Origin: Melioribacteraceae bacterium
GTDB lineage: Bacteria > Bacteroidota > Ignavibacteria > Ignavibacteriales > Melioribacteraceae
Reading direction: 5' to 3'
Assembly: GCA_023230485.1 (NCBI GenBank)
Contig: JALNXG010000021.1
Location: 1-52,362, forward strand
Length of the DNA: 52,362 nt
Below the pieces are notes generated by a model. The model was not told the origin of the DNA, ran no database searches, and was given only the letters and a program-made list of their open reading frames with translations. Made by a program: the position numbers and the translations under genes. Below are positions 1-8,242 of the stretch, piece by piece (position 1 is the first letter of the stretch; every line of letters starts with the position of its first letter).

Positions 1-322
1 AATATTACCAAATCCAGAAAAAAAACCCGAACCGGTAAAGGATAACGAAGAGATAATTATCTCAAACTACCCAAATCCATTCAACCCAACCACTACAATT
101 GAATACACACTTCCGACAGAAGGCAATGTAAAACTTGAAGTCTATAATTCTATTGGTCAGTTAGTGAATATATTAGTCGAGGGTTATCAAAATGCCGGAA
201 GGCAAAAAGTATCTTGGAGCGGTAAAGATTCTTTTGGTTGTTCAGTAACAAGCGGAATTTATTTCTATCGACTTATAACAAGTGACTTTTCCCAAGTAAG
301 GAAAATGATTTTGATGAAATAA
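1..322 (+). CDS. C-terminal end of a T9SS-secreted protein (partial)
   Basis: This reading frame is open from the left edge (first full codon at base 2) to a TAA at 320-322, giving the last 106 residues of a protein that starts outside the window. After a short polar linker it has NYPNPFNPTTTIEYTLP, then KLEVYNSIGQLV, SGIYFYRL and a terminal VRKMILMK. This is the conserved pattern of the type IX secretion type A C-terminal sorting domain, which is recognised by the outer-membrane T9SS machinery and normally removed after export. The cargo domain, and so the function, is not visible. A T9SS subtilase at 9579-12449 ends in the same way, which supports a functioning T9SS in this organism. Confidence 0.9.
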   Translation, partial: ILPNPEKKPEPVKDNEEIIISNYPNPFNPTTTIEYTLPTEGNVKLEVYNSIGQLVNILVEGYQNAGRQKVSWSGKDSFGCSVTSGIYFYRLITSDFSQVRKMILMK

Positions 323-346
323 TATTAAATGTAGTTATTTAATATT
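321..346 (+). terminator. AT-only hairpin over the stop codon of the T9SS gene
   Basis: A perfect 10-bp inverted repeat, AATATTAAAT (321-330) and ATTTAATATT (337-346), with a 6-base loop, overlaps the last base pairs of the stop codon. It contains no G-C pairs and has no clear U-tract, so it would be a weak terminator at best. It may instead protect the 3' end of the mRNA, or be chance in AT-rich DNA. Confidence 0.25.
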
Positions 347-351
347 TCGTA

Positions 352-380
352 GAGATATTATCTCACTTATAATAGTTTTG
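352..380 (+). promoter_or_regulatory. Palindrome next to a Bacteroidota-type -7 element
   Basis: GAGATA-T-TATCTC (352-364) is a perfect 6+6 bp palindrome. Nine bases further on, TAGTTTTG (373-380) fits the Bacteroidota -7 consensus TAnnTTTG. The methyltransferase ATG is at 458. This would suit an operator over the upstream part of a promoter, but no matching regulator is identified and short AT-rich palindromes are common. Confidence 0.25.
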
Positions 381-457
381 CAAAAAATATGTTTTTACGT
401 CTTTGTAAATTATAGTTTAATAACTATTTTCCTTTAGTAAAATTATTATAGGTATTA

Positions 458-1126
458 ATGAGTAGCTTCGGTGCAGAATTTTGGAATGAGCGATATTCGG
501 GTGAGGACTTTGTCTATGGAACTGAACCAAATGAGTTTTTTAAGGAGTCGCTAGATAAATACCTAGAGGAAAAGAAAACTCAATCCCCCTCCAATACAAA
601 CGAAAGATTAAAAATTCTTTTACCCGCTGATGGCGAAGGGAGAAATGGCGTTTCTGCTGCTACATTAGGTTTTGATGTTACTTCAATAGACCAAAGTTCC
701 ACTGCCAAAGAAAAAGCCCTCCAATTAGCTTCTCAAAAAGAAGTCGAGATCGATTATAAAGTAGGCGATTTGAATGAAATAGAACTGCCGGAAAACTATT
801 TTGATGCTGCCGGACTCTTTTTCTTTCACCTGCCTGAAGAACAAAGAGAACTAATACATAAAAAAGTAGTAAACTCTTTGAAGCCGGGTGGAATTTTAAT
901 CTTCGAGGCATACGAAAAGGATCAGTTAGGAAAGGATTCCGGCGGTCCGCAAGATTTAGATGTACTATATTCACTCGAAGATATAATTACCGATTTTATT
1001 GATCTCGATATCAAATTGTTTTCCAAAGAGATAACCCACCTCAATGAAGGACCTCATCACAATGGTGAAGCAGCGGTAATTAGGTTAATTGGCACAAAAC
1101 AAGAAACCGTGGAAACTATATCTTGA
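458..1126 (+). CDS. Class I SAM-dependent methyltransferase, TehB/TPMT-like
   Basis: This is a 222-residue soluble protein with no signal peptide. The N-terminus (FWNERYS...YGTEPNEFF) is typical of TehB/thiopurine-methyltransferase-like proteins. The SAM-binding loop appears as LLPADGEGRNGVSAATLGF at about residues 54-72, followed by the acidic strand end VTSIDQS. Then come VGDLNEIELPENYFDAAGLFFFHLP (motif IV region) and LKPGGILIFEAY, the usual Rossmann methyltransferase elements. The substrate cannot be read from sequence; relatives act on tellurite, thiols or small halides. It starts at an ATG with no strong Shine-Dalgarno. Its last codons contain one arm of the inverted repeat that probably forms the operator of the TetR gene just downstream. 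Confidence 0.85.
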   Translation: MSSFGAEFWNERYSGEDFVYGTEPNEFFKESLDKYLEEKKTQSPSNTNERLKILLPADGEGRNGVSAATLGFDVTSIDQSSTAKEKALQLASQKEVEIDYKVGDLNEIELPENYFDAAGLFFFHLPEEQRELIHKKVVNSLKPGGILIFEAYEKDQLGKDSGGPQDLDVLYSLEDIITDFIDLDIKLFSKEITHLNEGPHHNGEAAVIRLIGTKQETVETIS

Positions 1127-1179
1127 CTTATTAGTTTCCTTGCCGTACATTTGAAACAATAAAAACAAAAATAGTTTCC
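1111..1179. promoter_or_regulatory. Promoter and probable self-operator of the TetR/efflux operon
   Basis: Three copies of one 8-mer surround the promoter: GGAAACTA (1111-1118) and its exact reverse complement TAGTTTCC at 1132-1139 and 1172-1179. The first two form an inverted repeat with a 13-bp gap; the last two are direct repeats 40 bp apart. A promoter sits inside: TTGACT (1123-1128), a 17-bp spacer, then TACATTTG (1146-1153), which also fits the Bacteroidota -7 motif TAnnTTTG. The -35 overlaps the stop codon of the upstream gene. This layout fits autorepression by the TetR protein starting at 1183. The link to that regulator is inference. Confidence 0.55.
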
Positions 1180-1182
1180 ATA

Positions 1183-1791
1183 GTGGACGATAAAAACAAA
1201 ATACTTCTCTTCGCTAAAGACTTATTCCTAAAAAATGGTTTTTACAACACTTCGATGGACGAAATTTCCAAAGAATTGCGAATGAGCAAGAAAACAATCT
1301 ATAAGCACTTCCCTACAAAAATGGCTTTAGTAGAAGCAGTTGGACAAAATTTCCGCGATACTGTAAAAGGAAATGTATTAAAGTTACTAAATGAACAAAC
1401 CGGCAGTTCACTAACTAAAATTAAATCCATTGTCCGATTTTTCTTAGATATATCTATTAAAGTGGATAAGCGGTGGATTCAGGATTTGCAGACTCACGCT
1501 CCTCAACATTGGGAAGACTTGGATAAAACGAGGAGAGAGATTATTCTTGGTAATCTAACTAAAATAATTGATGAAGGAAAAGAGGAAGGATTAATCCGCG
1601 ATATACCAACTCCGATTTTAATGACAATATTTCTAAATGCTGTAACATCCATTATCAATCCGGAATTTCTTATGAACAATAATTTCTCATTAAACGAAGC
1701 ATTTAATCATACTTTCAATCTATTATTAAATGGAATTCAGACAAAGAAAGCAAAAAAATTACAACAAAAAGCGCAAAAGAGTGAAAAATGA
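1183..1791 (+). CDS. TetR/AcrR family transcriptional regulator
   Basis: This is a 202-residue protein starting at GTG. The N-terminal 50 residues form the TetR helix-turn-helix domain: ILLFAKDLFLKNGFYNTSMD, then EISKELRMSKKTIYKHFPTK, where the recognition helix ends in the signature YKHFPTK. The rest is an all-helical ligand-binding and dimerisation domain with no recognisable ligand signature. The C-terminus is lysine/glutamine rich. Its stop overlaps the ATG of the next gene (ATGA), so it is the first gene of the efflux operon. Local regulators of YbhGFSR-type exporters are commonly TetR proteins (CecR/YbiH in E. coli). Repeated TAGTTTCC motifs upstream suggest it controls its own operon. 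Confidence 0.92.
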   Translation: MDDKNKILLFAKDLFLKNGFYNTSMDEISKELRMSKKTIYKHFPTKMALVEAVGQNFRDTVKGNVLKLLNEQTGSSLTKIKSIVRFFLDISIKVDKRWIQDLQTHAPQHWEDLDKTRREIILGNLTKIIDEGKEEGLIRDIPTPILMTIFLNAVTSIINPEFLMNNNFSLNEAFNHTFNLLLNGIQTKKAKKLQQKAQKSEK

Positions 1792-2750
1792 AAACAAAAT
1801 TAGCCGCATTACTTTCGTTAATATTAATTATTACCTCCTGTTCGGGAGATAATAATGGAACATATATAGAAGAATCGGGAACAATCGAAGCTACTGAATC
1901 TGTAATCAGCTCACAGGTTTCGGGAAAAGTGCTCTCAATTAAAAATGACGAAGGAAGCATTGTAAGCGAGGGCGATACACTTCTTATAATCGACCACGAA
2001 TTATATGAAATACAGCTCCTTCAAGCGAATGCGGGGCGGGATATGGCTAAAGCTCAATATGATCTATTAATAAAAGGTGCTAGAAGCGAAGACATTAAGT
2101 CCTCTTACGAAATGCTCCTTCAAGCCGAAGCCAATTATAAATTAGCCGAATCCGACCACGAAAGAATGACGAATTTATTTGAAACAAATTCGATTACGAA
2201 ACGGCAACTCGAAGAGACAAATACGCGATATGATGTAACAAAAGCTCAATATAATTCAGCAAAAGAGAATTACGCAAAAATTAAAAACTTCGCACGACCC
2301 GAAGAATTAGCTCAAGCAAAAGCAAATTACGAAAGGGCAGATGCCGCATCTAAATTAATTGAAAAGAATATTCGAGATTGTTTCGTAACTTCTCCAGTAA
2401 AAGGGACAGTAGTAAAATCATACGTGGAAAAGGGGGAAACGGTTTCCATGCTTTCATCTCTCGCTAAGGTAACTGATTTAAGTATGGTTAAATTAGTAGT
2501 CTATGTACCTGAAAATGTGCTCGGAAAAATTAAGACCGGTCAAAGAGCAGAGATTTCAACCGATTCTTATACCGGAAAAGTTTATGAAGGGAAAGTAATA
2601 TTTATCTCACCCGAAGCGGAGTTCACTCCAAAGAATATTCAAACAAAAGACGAGAGAACAAAATTAGTATTTGCAGTAAAGATAGAAGTACCAAATCCAG
2701 ATAATGAGCTTAAAGCCGGTATGCCCGCAGATGCGAAGGTAATATTTTAA
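1788..2750 (+). CDS. Efflux periplasmic adaptor lipoprotein (HlyD/YbhG-like membrane fusion protein)
   Basis: This 320-residue protein has a lipoprotein signal: a hydrophobic stretch LAALLSLILIITSC with Cys18 as the probable lipidated residue. A first lipoyl-like strand set follows (SQVSGKVLSIKNDEGSIVSEGDTLLIID). Next is a long alpha-helical hairpin (about residues 72-180, rich in Ala/Glu/Gln), and then the second lipoyl half and beta-barrel (VTSPVKGTVVKSYVEKGETV; AEISTDSYTGKVYEGKVIFIS). This is the architecture of RND/ABC adaptor proteins that link an inner-membrane pump to an outer-membrane channel. The ATG overlaps the TetR stop, and two ATPases and two permeases follow, as in the ybhGFSR operon. 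No TolC-type gene is present here, so the channel must be encoded elsewhere. Confidence 0.9.
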   Translation: MKTKLAALLSLILIITSCSGDNNGTYIEESGTIEATESVISSQVSGKVLSIKNDEGSIVSEGDTLLIIDHELYEIQLLQANAGRDMAKAQYDLLIKGARSEDIKSSYEMLLQAEANYKLAESDHERMTNLFETNSITKRQLEETNTRYDVTKAQYNSAKENYAKIKNFARPEELAQAKANYERADAASKLIEKNIRDCFVTSPVKGTVVKSYVEKGETVSMLSSLAKVTDLSMVKLVVYVPENVLGKIKTGQRAEISTDSYTGKVYEGKVIFISPEAEFTPKNIQTKDERTKLVFAVKIEVPNPDNELKAGMPADAKVIF

Positions 2751-2753
2751 CAA

Positions 2754-3656
2754 ATGAACATTATCGGCATACATAATCTTATAAAAAATTATGGCGAGGT
2801 TAAAGCTGTAAGGGATATCTCTTTCGATATTAATGAGGGGGAGATGTTCGGATTTGTGGGACCCGATGGTGCGGGGAAAACTACAACACTTAGGATTATG
2901 TGCGGACTTATAAATCCCGATTCGGGAATTGTCTCTCTATTTGAAAAAGATATAACAAAAGAAAGAAAAAACATTCAATCGCAGATCGGTTACCTTTCAC
3001 AAAAATTTAGTCTCTATGGCGACTTGAGTGTGGATGAAAATATTGAATTTTTTGCTGACATCCACAACGTAAGAGATTATAAAAAAAGAAGAGATGAGCT
3101 ATTAGATTTTACAAAACTAAAACCGTTTAGAGATCGATTAGCCGATAAACTTTCCGGTGGAATGAAGCAGAAACTTGCTCTTGCATGCAGTTTAATTCAT
3201 CAGCCGAAAATTTTATTTCTTGATGAACCGACAACCGGAGTTGATCCCGTTTCAAGGCGCGATTTCTGGAAGATACTTTCTAATTTGCTAAAAGAAGGGA
3301 TAACAATTTTTATGACCACGCCTTATTTAGACGAAGCCGAAAGATGCAATAGAATTGCACTTATGAATAATGGTAAAATTATCGCACTCGATACACCGGC
3401 AAAAGTAAAAGAAAGTACCGGTATAAAAGTAATTGAATTGGTCGTCTCCCCTCTTCAAAAGGCAATTAAAATTCTGAATGAAAATAGTTGGCAGGTGCAA
3501 TCATTCGGAGATAGACTTCAAATCATTACTCAATCTCCCGAAAATGATTTGAATAAAATTCTTGATTTGCTAAAGCAAAACAATTTAGAACTAATCGATA
3601 ATAGAATAATTTCTCCGAGTCTCGAAAATGTTTTTATACACTTGATAAAAAAATGA
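2754..3656 (+). CDS. ABC transporter ATP-binding protein, YbhF N-half-like
   Basis: This 300-residue nucleotide-binding subunit has Walker A GPDGAGKT (36-43), Q-loop region IGYLSQKFSLY, signature LSGGMKQK (from residue 133), and Walker B with catalytic Glu ILFLDEPTTGVDP. The switch (H-loop) position reads TTPYLDEAERC, with Pro190 where most ABC ATPases have His. The second ATPase in the operon keeps the His, so the pair is probably an asymmetric heterodimer. This mirrors E. coli YbhF, where both ATPase domains are fused in one chain. It starts 3 bp after the adaptor stop and overlaps the next ATPase by 4 bp. It powers the ABC-2 permeases encoded downstream. Confidence 0.9.
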   Translation: MNIIGIHNLIKNYGEVKAVRDISFDINEGEMFGFVGPDGAGKTTTLRIMCGLINPDSGIVSLFEKDITKERKNIQSQIGYLSQKFSLYGDLSVDENIEFFADIHNVRDYKKRRDELLDFTKLKPFRDRLADKLSGGMKQKLALACSLIHQPKILFLDEPTTGVDPVSRRDFWKILSNLLKEGITIFMTTPYLDEAERCNRIALMNNGKIIALDTPAKVKESTGIKVIELVVSPLQKAIKILNENSWQVQSFGDRLQIITQSPENDLNKILDLLKQNNLELIDNRIISPSLENVFIHLIKK

Positions 3657-4582
3657 ATAGTATAGAAGTTTATAATCTTACAAAAAAATTTGGGTCTTTT
3701 ACATCGGTAGATGATATTTCATTTACTGTAAATGAAGGAGAGATATTCGGATTTCTCGGTTCTAATGGAGCCGGAAAATCTACCACTATAAAAATGCTCT
3801 GCGGCATAATCTCATCGACAGCGGGCGATGCAATGGTTGGCGGATACAGCATCAATAAAAATTCCGACAAAGTAAAACTCAATATAGGATATATGTCTCA
3901 ACGCTTTTCACTTTATAATGATTTAACAATCGAAGAGAATGTAAATTTCTTCGGTGGGGTTTATGGCTTAACCGGTGCTGTATTGAATGAAAGAAAAAGG
4001 TGGGTCTTAGATATAGCCGATCTAAAGGGGAAAGAAAAAATTCTTACCGGATCGCTTCCGGGTGGTATCAAACAGCGTCTCGCTCTCGGTACAGCAGTTA
4101 TTCATTCTCCTAAGATTGTATTCTTAGATGAACCGACAAGCGGAGTCGATCCATTATCGAGAAGAAATTTTTGGGATTTAATTAACCTTCTTTCATCGCA
4201 AGGGACTACTGTTTTCGTTACTACTCACTATCTCGAAGAAGCTGAGTATTGCAATAATATTATTCTAATCGATTCCGGTAAATTAATTGCAGAAGGGAAT
4301 CCGAAGCAATTAAAAACAAAATATATTACTGACCCAATCTTTGAAATTAATTGTTCAAAGCCGATTGAAACGATGGATGCTCTTTCAAAAAACAAAAACG
4401 TTTTAGAAGTTTCTTTATTCGGCAATAGTTTACATGCATTAGTAAAAGATACCCCCGATGCAAAAGAAAAACTAATTCAATTGATAAAACCGGTTGCTGA
4501 AATAAAAAGTATTGATAAAATCGTTCCTACTTTAGAAGATGTTTTTATTCATTTAGTCGATAAGAGAGAGGCAAATGATTAA
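3653..4582 (+). CDS. ABC transporter ATP-binding protein, YbhF C-half-like
   Basis: This 309-residue ATPase is the partner of the preceding one. It has Walker A GSNGAGKS (36-43), Walker B IVFLDEPTSGVDP, and an intact switch His192 in TTHYLEEAEYC. The signature is altered to LPGGIKQR (residues 135-142), with Pro at the usual Ser position. The C-terminal 80 residues form the extra domain seen in drug-exporting ABC-2 ATPases, ending in VPTLEDVFIHLV. The start overlaps the upstream stop by 4 bp and the end overlaps the permease start by 8 bp, so translation is probably coupled through the operon. The exported compound is unknown. Confidence 0.9.
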   Translation: MNSIEVYNLTKKFGSFTSVDDISFTVNEGEIFGFLGSNGAGKSTTIKMLCGIISSTAGDAMVGGYSINKNSDKVKLNIGYMSQRFSLYNDLTIEENVNFFGGVYGLTGAVLNERKRWVLDIADLKGKEKILTGSLPGGIKQRLALGTAVIHSPKIVFLDEPTSGVDPLSRRNFWDLINLLSSQGTTVFVTTHYLEEAEYCNNIILIDSGKLIAEGNPKQLKTKYITDPIFEINCSKPIETMDALSKNKNVLEVSLFGNSLHALVKDTPDAKEKLIQLIKPVAEIKSIDKIVPTLEDVFIHLVDKREAND

Positions 4583-5702
4583 TAGAATAAAAGCCGTAGC
4601 AAAAAAAGAATTAAAACAGATCATAAGAGATAAACGATTGCTCGCTGTCATCTTTTTCTTCCCCGTATTTCTGCTTGGAATTTTTGGATATGCTGTAAAT
4701 TTTGATGTAAAGAATATTCATCTCGCTATTTTCGATCAGGAAAAATCTTCTCTTAGCCGCGAGTTTATTAATATACTTACTTCCTCAGAATATTTTGTAG
4801 TTACAGAAATAATCAGTAGCGATAATCAGGTAAAGGATATACTTAACGAGAAAAGAGCACAGGCAGTTTTAGTAATCGATAGAGATTTTTCAAAAAATCT
4901 ATTTTCTGCAAAGCAATCAAAAATTCAAGTGCTTGTAGATGGAGTTGATGGGAACACTTCATCAATTGTTTATAATTATATTAATGTGGCTGTATTTTCG
5001 TTCAATAATAAAATTCAAAAAAAGCAGTTTGAAATAAAAGGATTAACTCCACCAAAAGGTATTGAAGTAGAACCGGTGTTCTGGTTTAATCCCGATTTGA
5101 AATCAACTCATTTTCTTATTCCCGGTTTGATATCAATGATACTTATTGTTACCGCGGTTATATCGGTATCGCTAACATTCGTAAGAGAAAAAGAAAAAGG
5201 AACAATAGAGCAGATAAATGTTTCATCGGTTTCATCTTTTGAATTAATTACGGGCAAATCACTTCCATATATTTTTATCTCTTTGATTAATGCCGCTTTT
5301 ATACTTATAGCCGGATATTTCCTTTTTGATGTGGTTATAAAGGGGAGTTATATTTTACTTTTTTTTACAACATTAGTTTTTATAGTAGCCTCGATAAGTT
5401 TGGGAATTTTTATTTCAGTTATATCCGATAGCCAGCAGGTGGCTTTTTCTATCTCCACTTTTGTCTCACTTCTTCCTTCCGTTATACTTTCGGGCTTTGT
5501 ATTCCCGATAGAAAGTATGCCATTCTTGGTACAAATAATTACAAACATTACACCCGCTAAATTTTATTTAGTAATTCTTCGTTCTATTATATTGAAAGGT
5601 GTCGGTGTGTCGGCATTTTGGGATCAGCTAATTTATCTATCGCTCTTTATTGTTCTTTTCACATCACTCGCTTTAATTATAAGTAAAAAGAAGGAACTCT
5701 AA
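4575..5702 (+). CDS. ABC-2 type permease, YbhS/YbhR-like
   Basis: This 375-residue inner-membrane protein has one N-terminal membrane segment (LLAVIFFFPVFLLGIFGYAV). A large extracytoplasmic domain of about 150 residues follows (HLAIFDQEKSSLSREFINIL...). Five more membrane helices run from about residue 180, including FLIPGLISMILIVTAVISVS and SVILSGFVFPIESMPFLVQI. The motif FVREKEKGTIEQINVSSV between the second and third helices is characteristic of ABC-2 drug-export permeases. The neighbouring gene encodes a paralogous permease of nearly the same length, and the two probably form the membrane heterodimer of the pump. Confidence 0.9.
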   Translation: MINRIKAVAKKELKQIIRDKRLLAVIFFFPVFLLGIFGYAVNFDVKNIHLAIFDQEKSSLSREFINILTSSEYFVVTEIISSDNQVKDILNEKRAQAVLVIDRDFSKNLFSAKQSKIQVLVDGVDGNTSSIVYNYINVAVFSFNNKIQKKQFEIKGLTPPKGIEVEPVFWFNPDLKSTHFLIPGLISMILIVTAVISVSLTFVREKEKGTIEQINVSSVSSFELITGKSLPYIFISLINAAFILIAGYFLFDVVIKGSYILLFFTTLVFIVASISLGIFISVISDSQQVAFSISTFVSLLPSVILSGFVFPIESMPFLVQIITNITPAKFYLVILRSIILKGVGVSAFWDQLIYLSLFIVLFTSLALIISKKKEL

Positions 5703-5703
5703 A

Positions 5704-6834
5704 TTGAAGACGATAAAACATATATTAATAAAAGAGTTTCAGCAGCTAAAGCGCGATCCTAAAATGTTTATGATAGTTTTAATTGCTCCGATTGTGCAAT
5801 TAATATTTTTGGGGTATGCCGCTAATCTTGATGTGGAAAAAGTTCATATCGCTTTTTACGATATGGATAAAACTTCCGAAAGCAGAAATTTTATACGTCA
5901 ATTTGATGGCTCCACTTATTTTTCGAATGATTATTCTATCAATTCTTATGAAGAACTAAATGAGCTAATAGATAAAGGGAAAGTGATTACCGGAATAGTA
6001 ATCCCTAATGATTTTGAAAAGAAAGTTAAACGAAGAGATGGTGTTAAAGTTCAAGCAATTATTGACGGTTCGGATGGAAATACTGCTTCTATTGCATCGG
6101 GTTATATGATGAATGTAATCAGGAACTATAATCAAGATATACTATTAGAAACAATGGGACGATTAGGAAGAAAATTCGTTCCCGTAGGTTCTCTTACGAG
6201 CGAAATCCGAGTATGGTTTAATCCCGAACAGAAGACTCGCATTTTTATGGTACCTGCAATTGTGGGACTTTTATTAACAATTGTTACTATGTTGTTAACA
6301 TCTCTTGCAATCGTAAAAGAAAAAGAGATCGGTACATACGAGCAACTCGTTGTAACACCAATTAAATCGTATCAATTAATAATCGGTAAGCTCCTTCCGT
6401 TCGCTATATTAGGATTTATTTCTGTACTTATTATTCTATTGGCTCAATATGTTATTTTCGATATTGCAGTTAGAGGGAGTGAATTCTTTTTAATTTTCGC
6501 ATCGTTTTTATATGTTCTCTCCACACTTGGACTCGGACTATTTGTATCAACGATTTCCAAAACGCAGCAACAGGCGATGATGCTTGCAATCTTTGTAGTA
6601 ATGCTTCCGATGGTTTATTTATCGGGATTTGTTTTCCCAATCGAAAATATGCCTAAAATAATTCAATATATTACTTATATCATTCCGCTGAAATATTTTC
6701 TTGTAATAATACGAGGCGTAATATTAAAGGGGATCGGTTTTTCGGAGCTGTGGTCTCAAACGCTTATATTGTTTTTAATGGGTGTCTTTATACTTCTTGC
6801 CGCATCAATCAGATACCACAAAAAATCTGAATAA
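5704..6834 (+). CDS. ABC-2 type permease, YbhR/YbhS-like (paralog)
   Basis: This 376-residue paralog of the preceding permease starts at TTG one base after the upstream stop. It has the same layout: first helix MFMIVLIAPIVQLIFLGYAA, a periplasmic domain starting HIAFYDMDKTSESRNFI, then five helices with the loop motif IVKEKEIGTYEQLVVTPI. The near C-terminal VYLSGFVFPIENMPKIIQYI matches the equivalent part of its neighbour. It closes the efflux operon. The following 91 bp hold only a weak 4-bp G/C hairpin, so a clear terminator is not evident. Confidence 0.9.
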   Translation: MKTIKHILIKEFQQLKRDPKMFMIVLIAPIVQLIFLGYAANLDVEKVHIAFYDMDKTSESRNFIRQFDGSTYFSNDYSINSYEELNELIDKGKVITGIVIPNDFEKKVKRRDGVKVQAIIDGSDGNTASIASGYMMNVIRNYNQDILLETMGRLGRKFVPVGSLTSEIRVWFNPEQKTRIFMVPAIVGLLLTIVTMLLTSLAIVKEKEIGTYEQLVVTPIKSYQLIIGKLLPFAILGFISVLIILLAQYVIFDIAVRGSEFFLIFASFLYVLSTLGLGLFVSTISKTQQQAMMLAIFVVMLPMVYLSGFVFPIENMPKIIQYITYIIPLKYFLVIIRGVILKGIGFSELWSQTLILFLMGVFILLAASIRYHKKSE

Positions 6835-6892
6835 CCGACTTTTTTATCAAGCGGGCGTCCCGTTTCCACTTTCATAAAAAGATATTTTGGTG

Positions 6893-6900
6893 TAATTTTG
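6893..6900 (+). promoter_or_regulatory. Possible Bacteroidota-type -7 element upstream of the antiporter gene
   Basis: TAATTTTG fits the TAnnTTTG consensus and lies 25 bp before the ATG at 6926. No matching -33 element is evident at the usual distance, so this is only a weak candidate. It would separate the antiporter-mscL pair from the efflux operon. Confidence 0.25.
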
Positions 6901-6925
6901 TAAGATTAATTTTTAAGGATATCTT

Positions 6926-8224
6926 ATGGAACATACTTCTATTTCAGTACCATTAATTACATTGGTGCCATTCATTTTGATGCTCGGTTCAATTGCTGTT
7001 TTTCCAATCTTTTTCAATCATTGGTGGGAACACAATACCAATAAACTTATTGTTGCGGTGGTTCTTAGTATTCCGATTTTAATTTATTTATTCTCTGCCG
7101 GATTAGCAGTAGAATTGGAACACGCTATGCTATTTGATTATGTCCCATTCTTAATTTTGCTCGGTGCTTTATTTACAATTACGGGTGGAATTTTACTCAC
7201 AGGGGATATCGAAGCCAAACCATCTATTAATACCTTGTTTCTCGGAATTGGTGCGCTCTTAGCTTCTTTTATGGGTACTACGGGTGCAGCAATGCTTTTA
7301 ATTCGTCCCGTTATCCAAACTAACAAAGAAAGAAAATTTAAAGTACATACAATTTTATTTTTTATCGGAATAGTTGCCAATTGCGGTGGTCTGCTTACGC
7401 CACTCGGTGATCCCCCTCTTTTTATGATGTATCTTCGCGGTGCCCCTTTTATGTGGTTTTTACACTTATTTCCCGAATGGCTATTTACAAATATTGCCTT
7501 GTTAATAGTCTATTACTTTGTTGATAGTTACTATCATAAAAAAGAACCTGTAAAAGCATTACTGCGCGACAAAACAAATATTAAACCGATAAAAATTCAA
7601 GGAAATATTAATTTTCTCTTTTTGCTTGGTGTAGTTCTTTCGGTTGCTTTCATTAATCCACAATACATGCCATTCATTGCAAGTAATCATTATTTTGGTT
7701 TTATCCGCGAAGGTGTGATAGTTTTAATGGCTGGACTTTCATTATTATTTACAACTAATTTATTAAGAACAGAAAATAATTTTACTTGGGAACCAATTAA
7801 AGAAGTTGCTTATTTATTCTTAGGGATTTTTATTACAATGGTTCCATGTTTATTATTCCTAAAGGCAAATGCAGCACATCTTGGTGTAACTGAACCAACT
7901 CAATTTTATTATTACACCGGTTTATTAAGCAGTTTCCTTGATAATACTCCAACTGCCGTTACTTTCCATTCATTAGCTTTGGGATTAGGGACACAAGTGC
8001 CACCAATCGTTGCAGGAATCAGCGAACATCTATTGAAAGTAATCTCCGTTAGTGCTGTATTTTTCGGTAGTATGACTTATATCGGAAACGGACCTAATTT
8101 TATGGTTAAAGCTGTTGCCGAAGAAAATGATATCGAGATGCCTAGTTTCTTTGCATATATGTTTAAGTTTTCACTACCCGTTTTGTTGCCTATATTTATA
8201 ATAGTAGATTTATTATTTTTATAA
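6926..8224 (+). CDS. Sodium:proton antiporter / CitMHS-like permease
   Basis: This 432-residue protein has about 11-12 membrane helices and no large soluble domain. Features include FFNHWWEHNTNKLIVAVVLS near the N-terminus, GTTGAAMLLIRPVI, and NCGGLLTPLGDPPLFMMYLRG. A second pseudo-repeat carries LSSFLDNTPTAVTF and FFGSMTYIGNGPNFMVKAVA. Paired T-P-L-G-D-P and D-N-T-P-T motifs on discontinuous helices are typical of the ion transporter superfamily that includes NhaD and CitMHS. Close relatives in Bacteroidota are annotated as sodium:proton antiporters; the actual substrate is not proven by sequence. mscL follows 18 bp downstream, suggesting a shared role in ion or osmotic balance. Confidence 0.85.
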   Translation: MEHTSISVPLITLVPFILMLGSIAVFPIFFNHWWEHNTNKLIVAVVLSIPILIYLFSAGLAVELEHAMLFDYVPFLILLGALFTITGGILLTGDIEAKPSINTLFLGIGALLASFMGTTGAAMLLIRPVIQTNKERKFKVHTILFFIGIVANCGGLLTPLGDPPLFMMYLRGAPFMWFLHLFPEWLFTNIALLIVYYFVDSYYHKKEPVKALLRDKTNIKPIKIQGNINFLFLLGVVLSVAFINPQYMPFIASNHYFGFIREGVIVLMAGLSLLFTTNLLRTENNFTWEPIKEVAYLFLGIFITMVPCLLFLKANAAHLGVTEPTQFYYYTGLLSSFLDNTPTAVTFHSLALGLGTQVPPIVAGISEHLLKVISVSAVFFGSMTYIGNGPNFMVKAVAEENDIEMPSFFAYMFKFSLPVLLPIFIIVDLLFL

Positions 8225-8242
8225 AATAACAAGAGGAATAAT

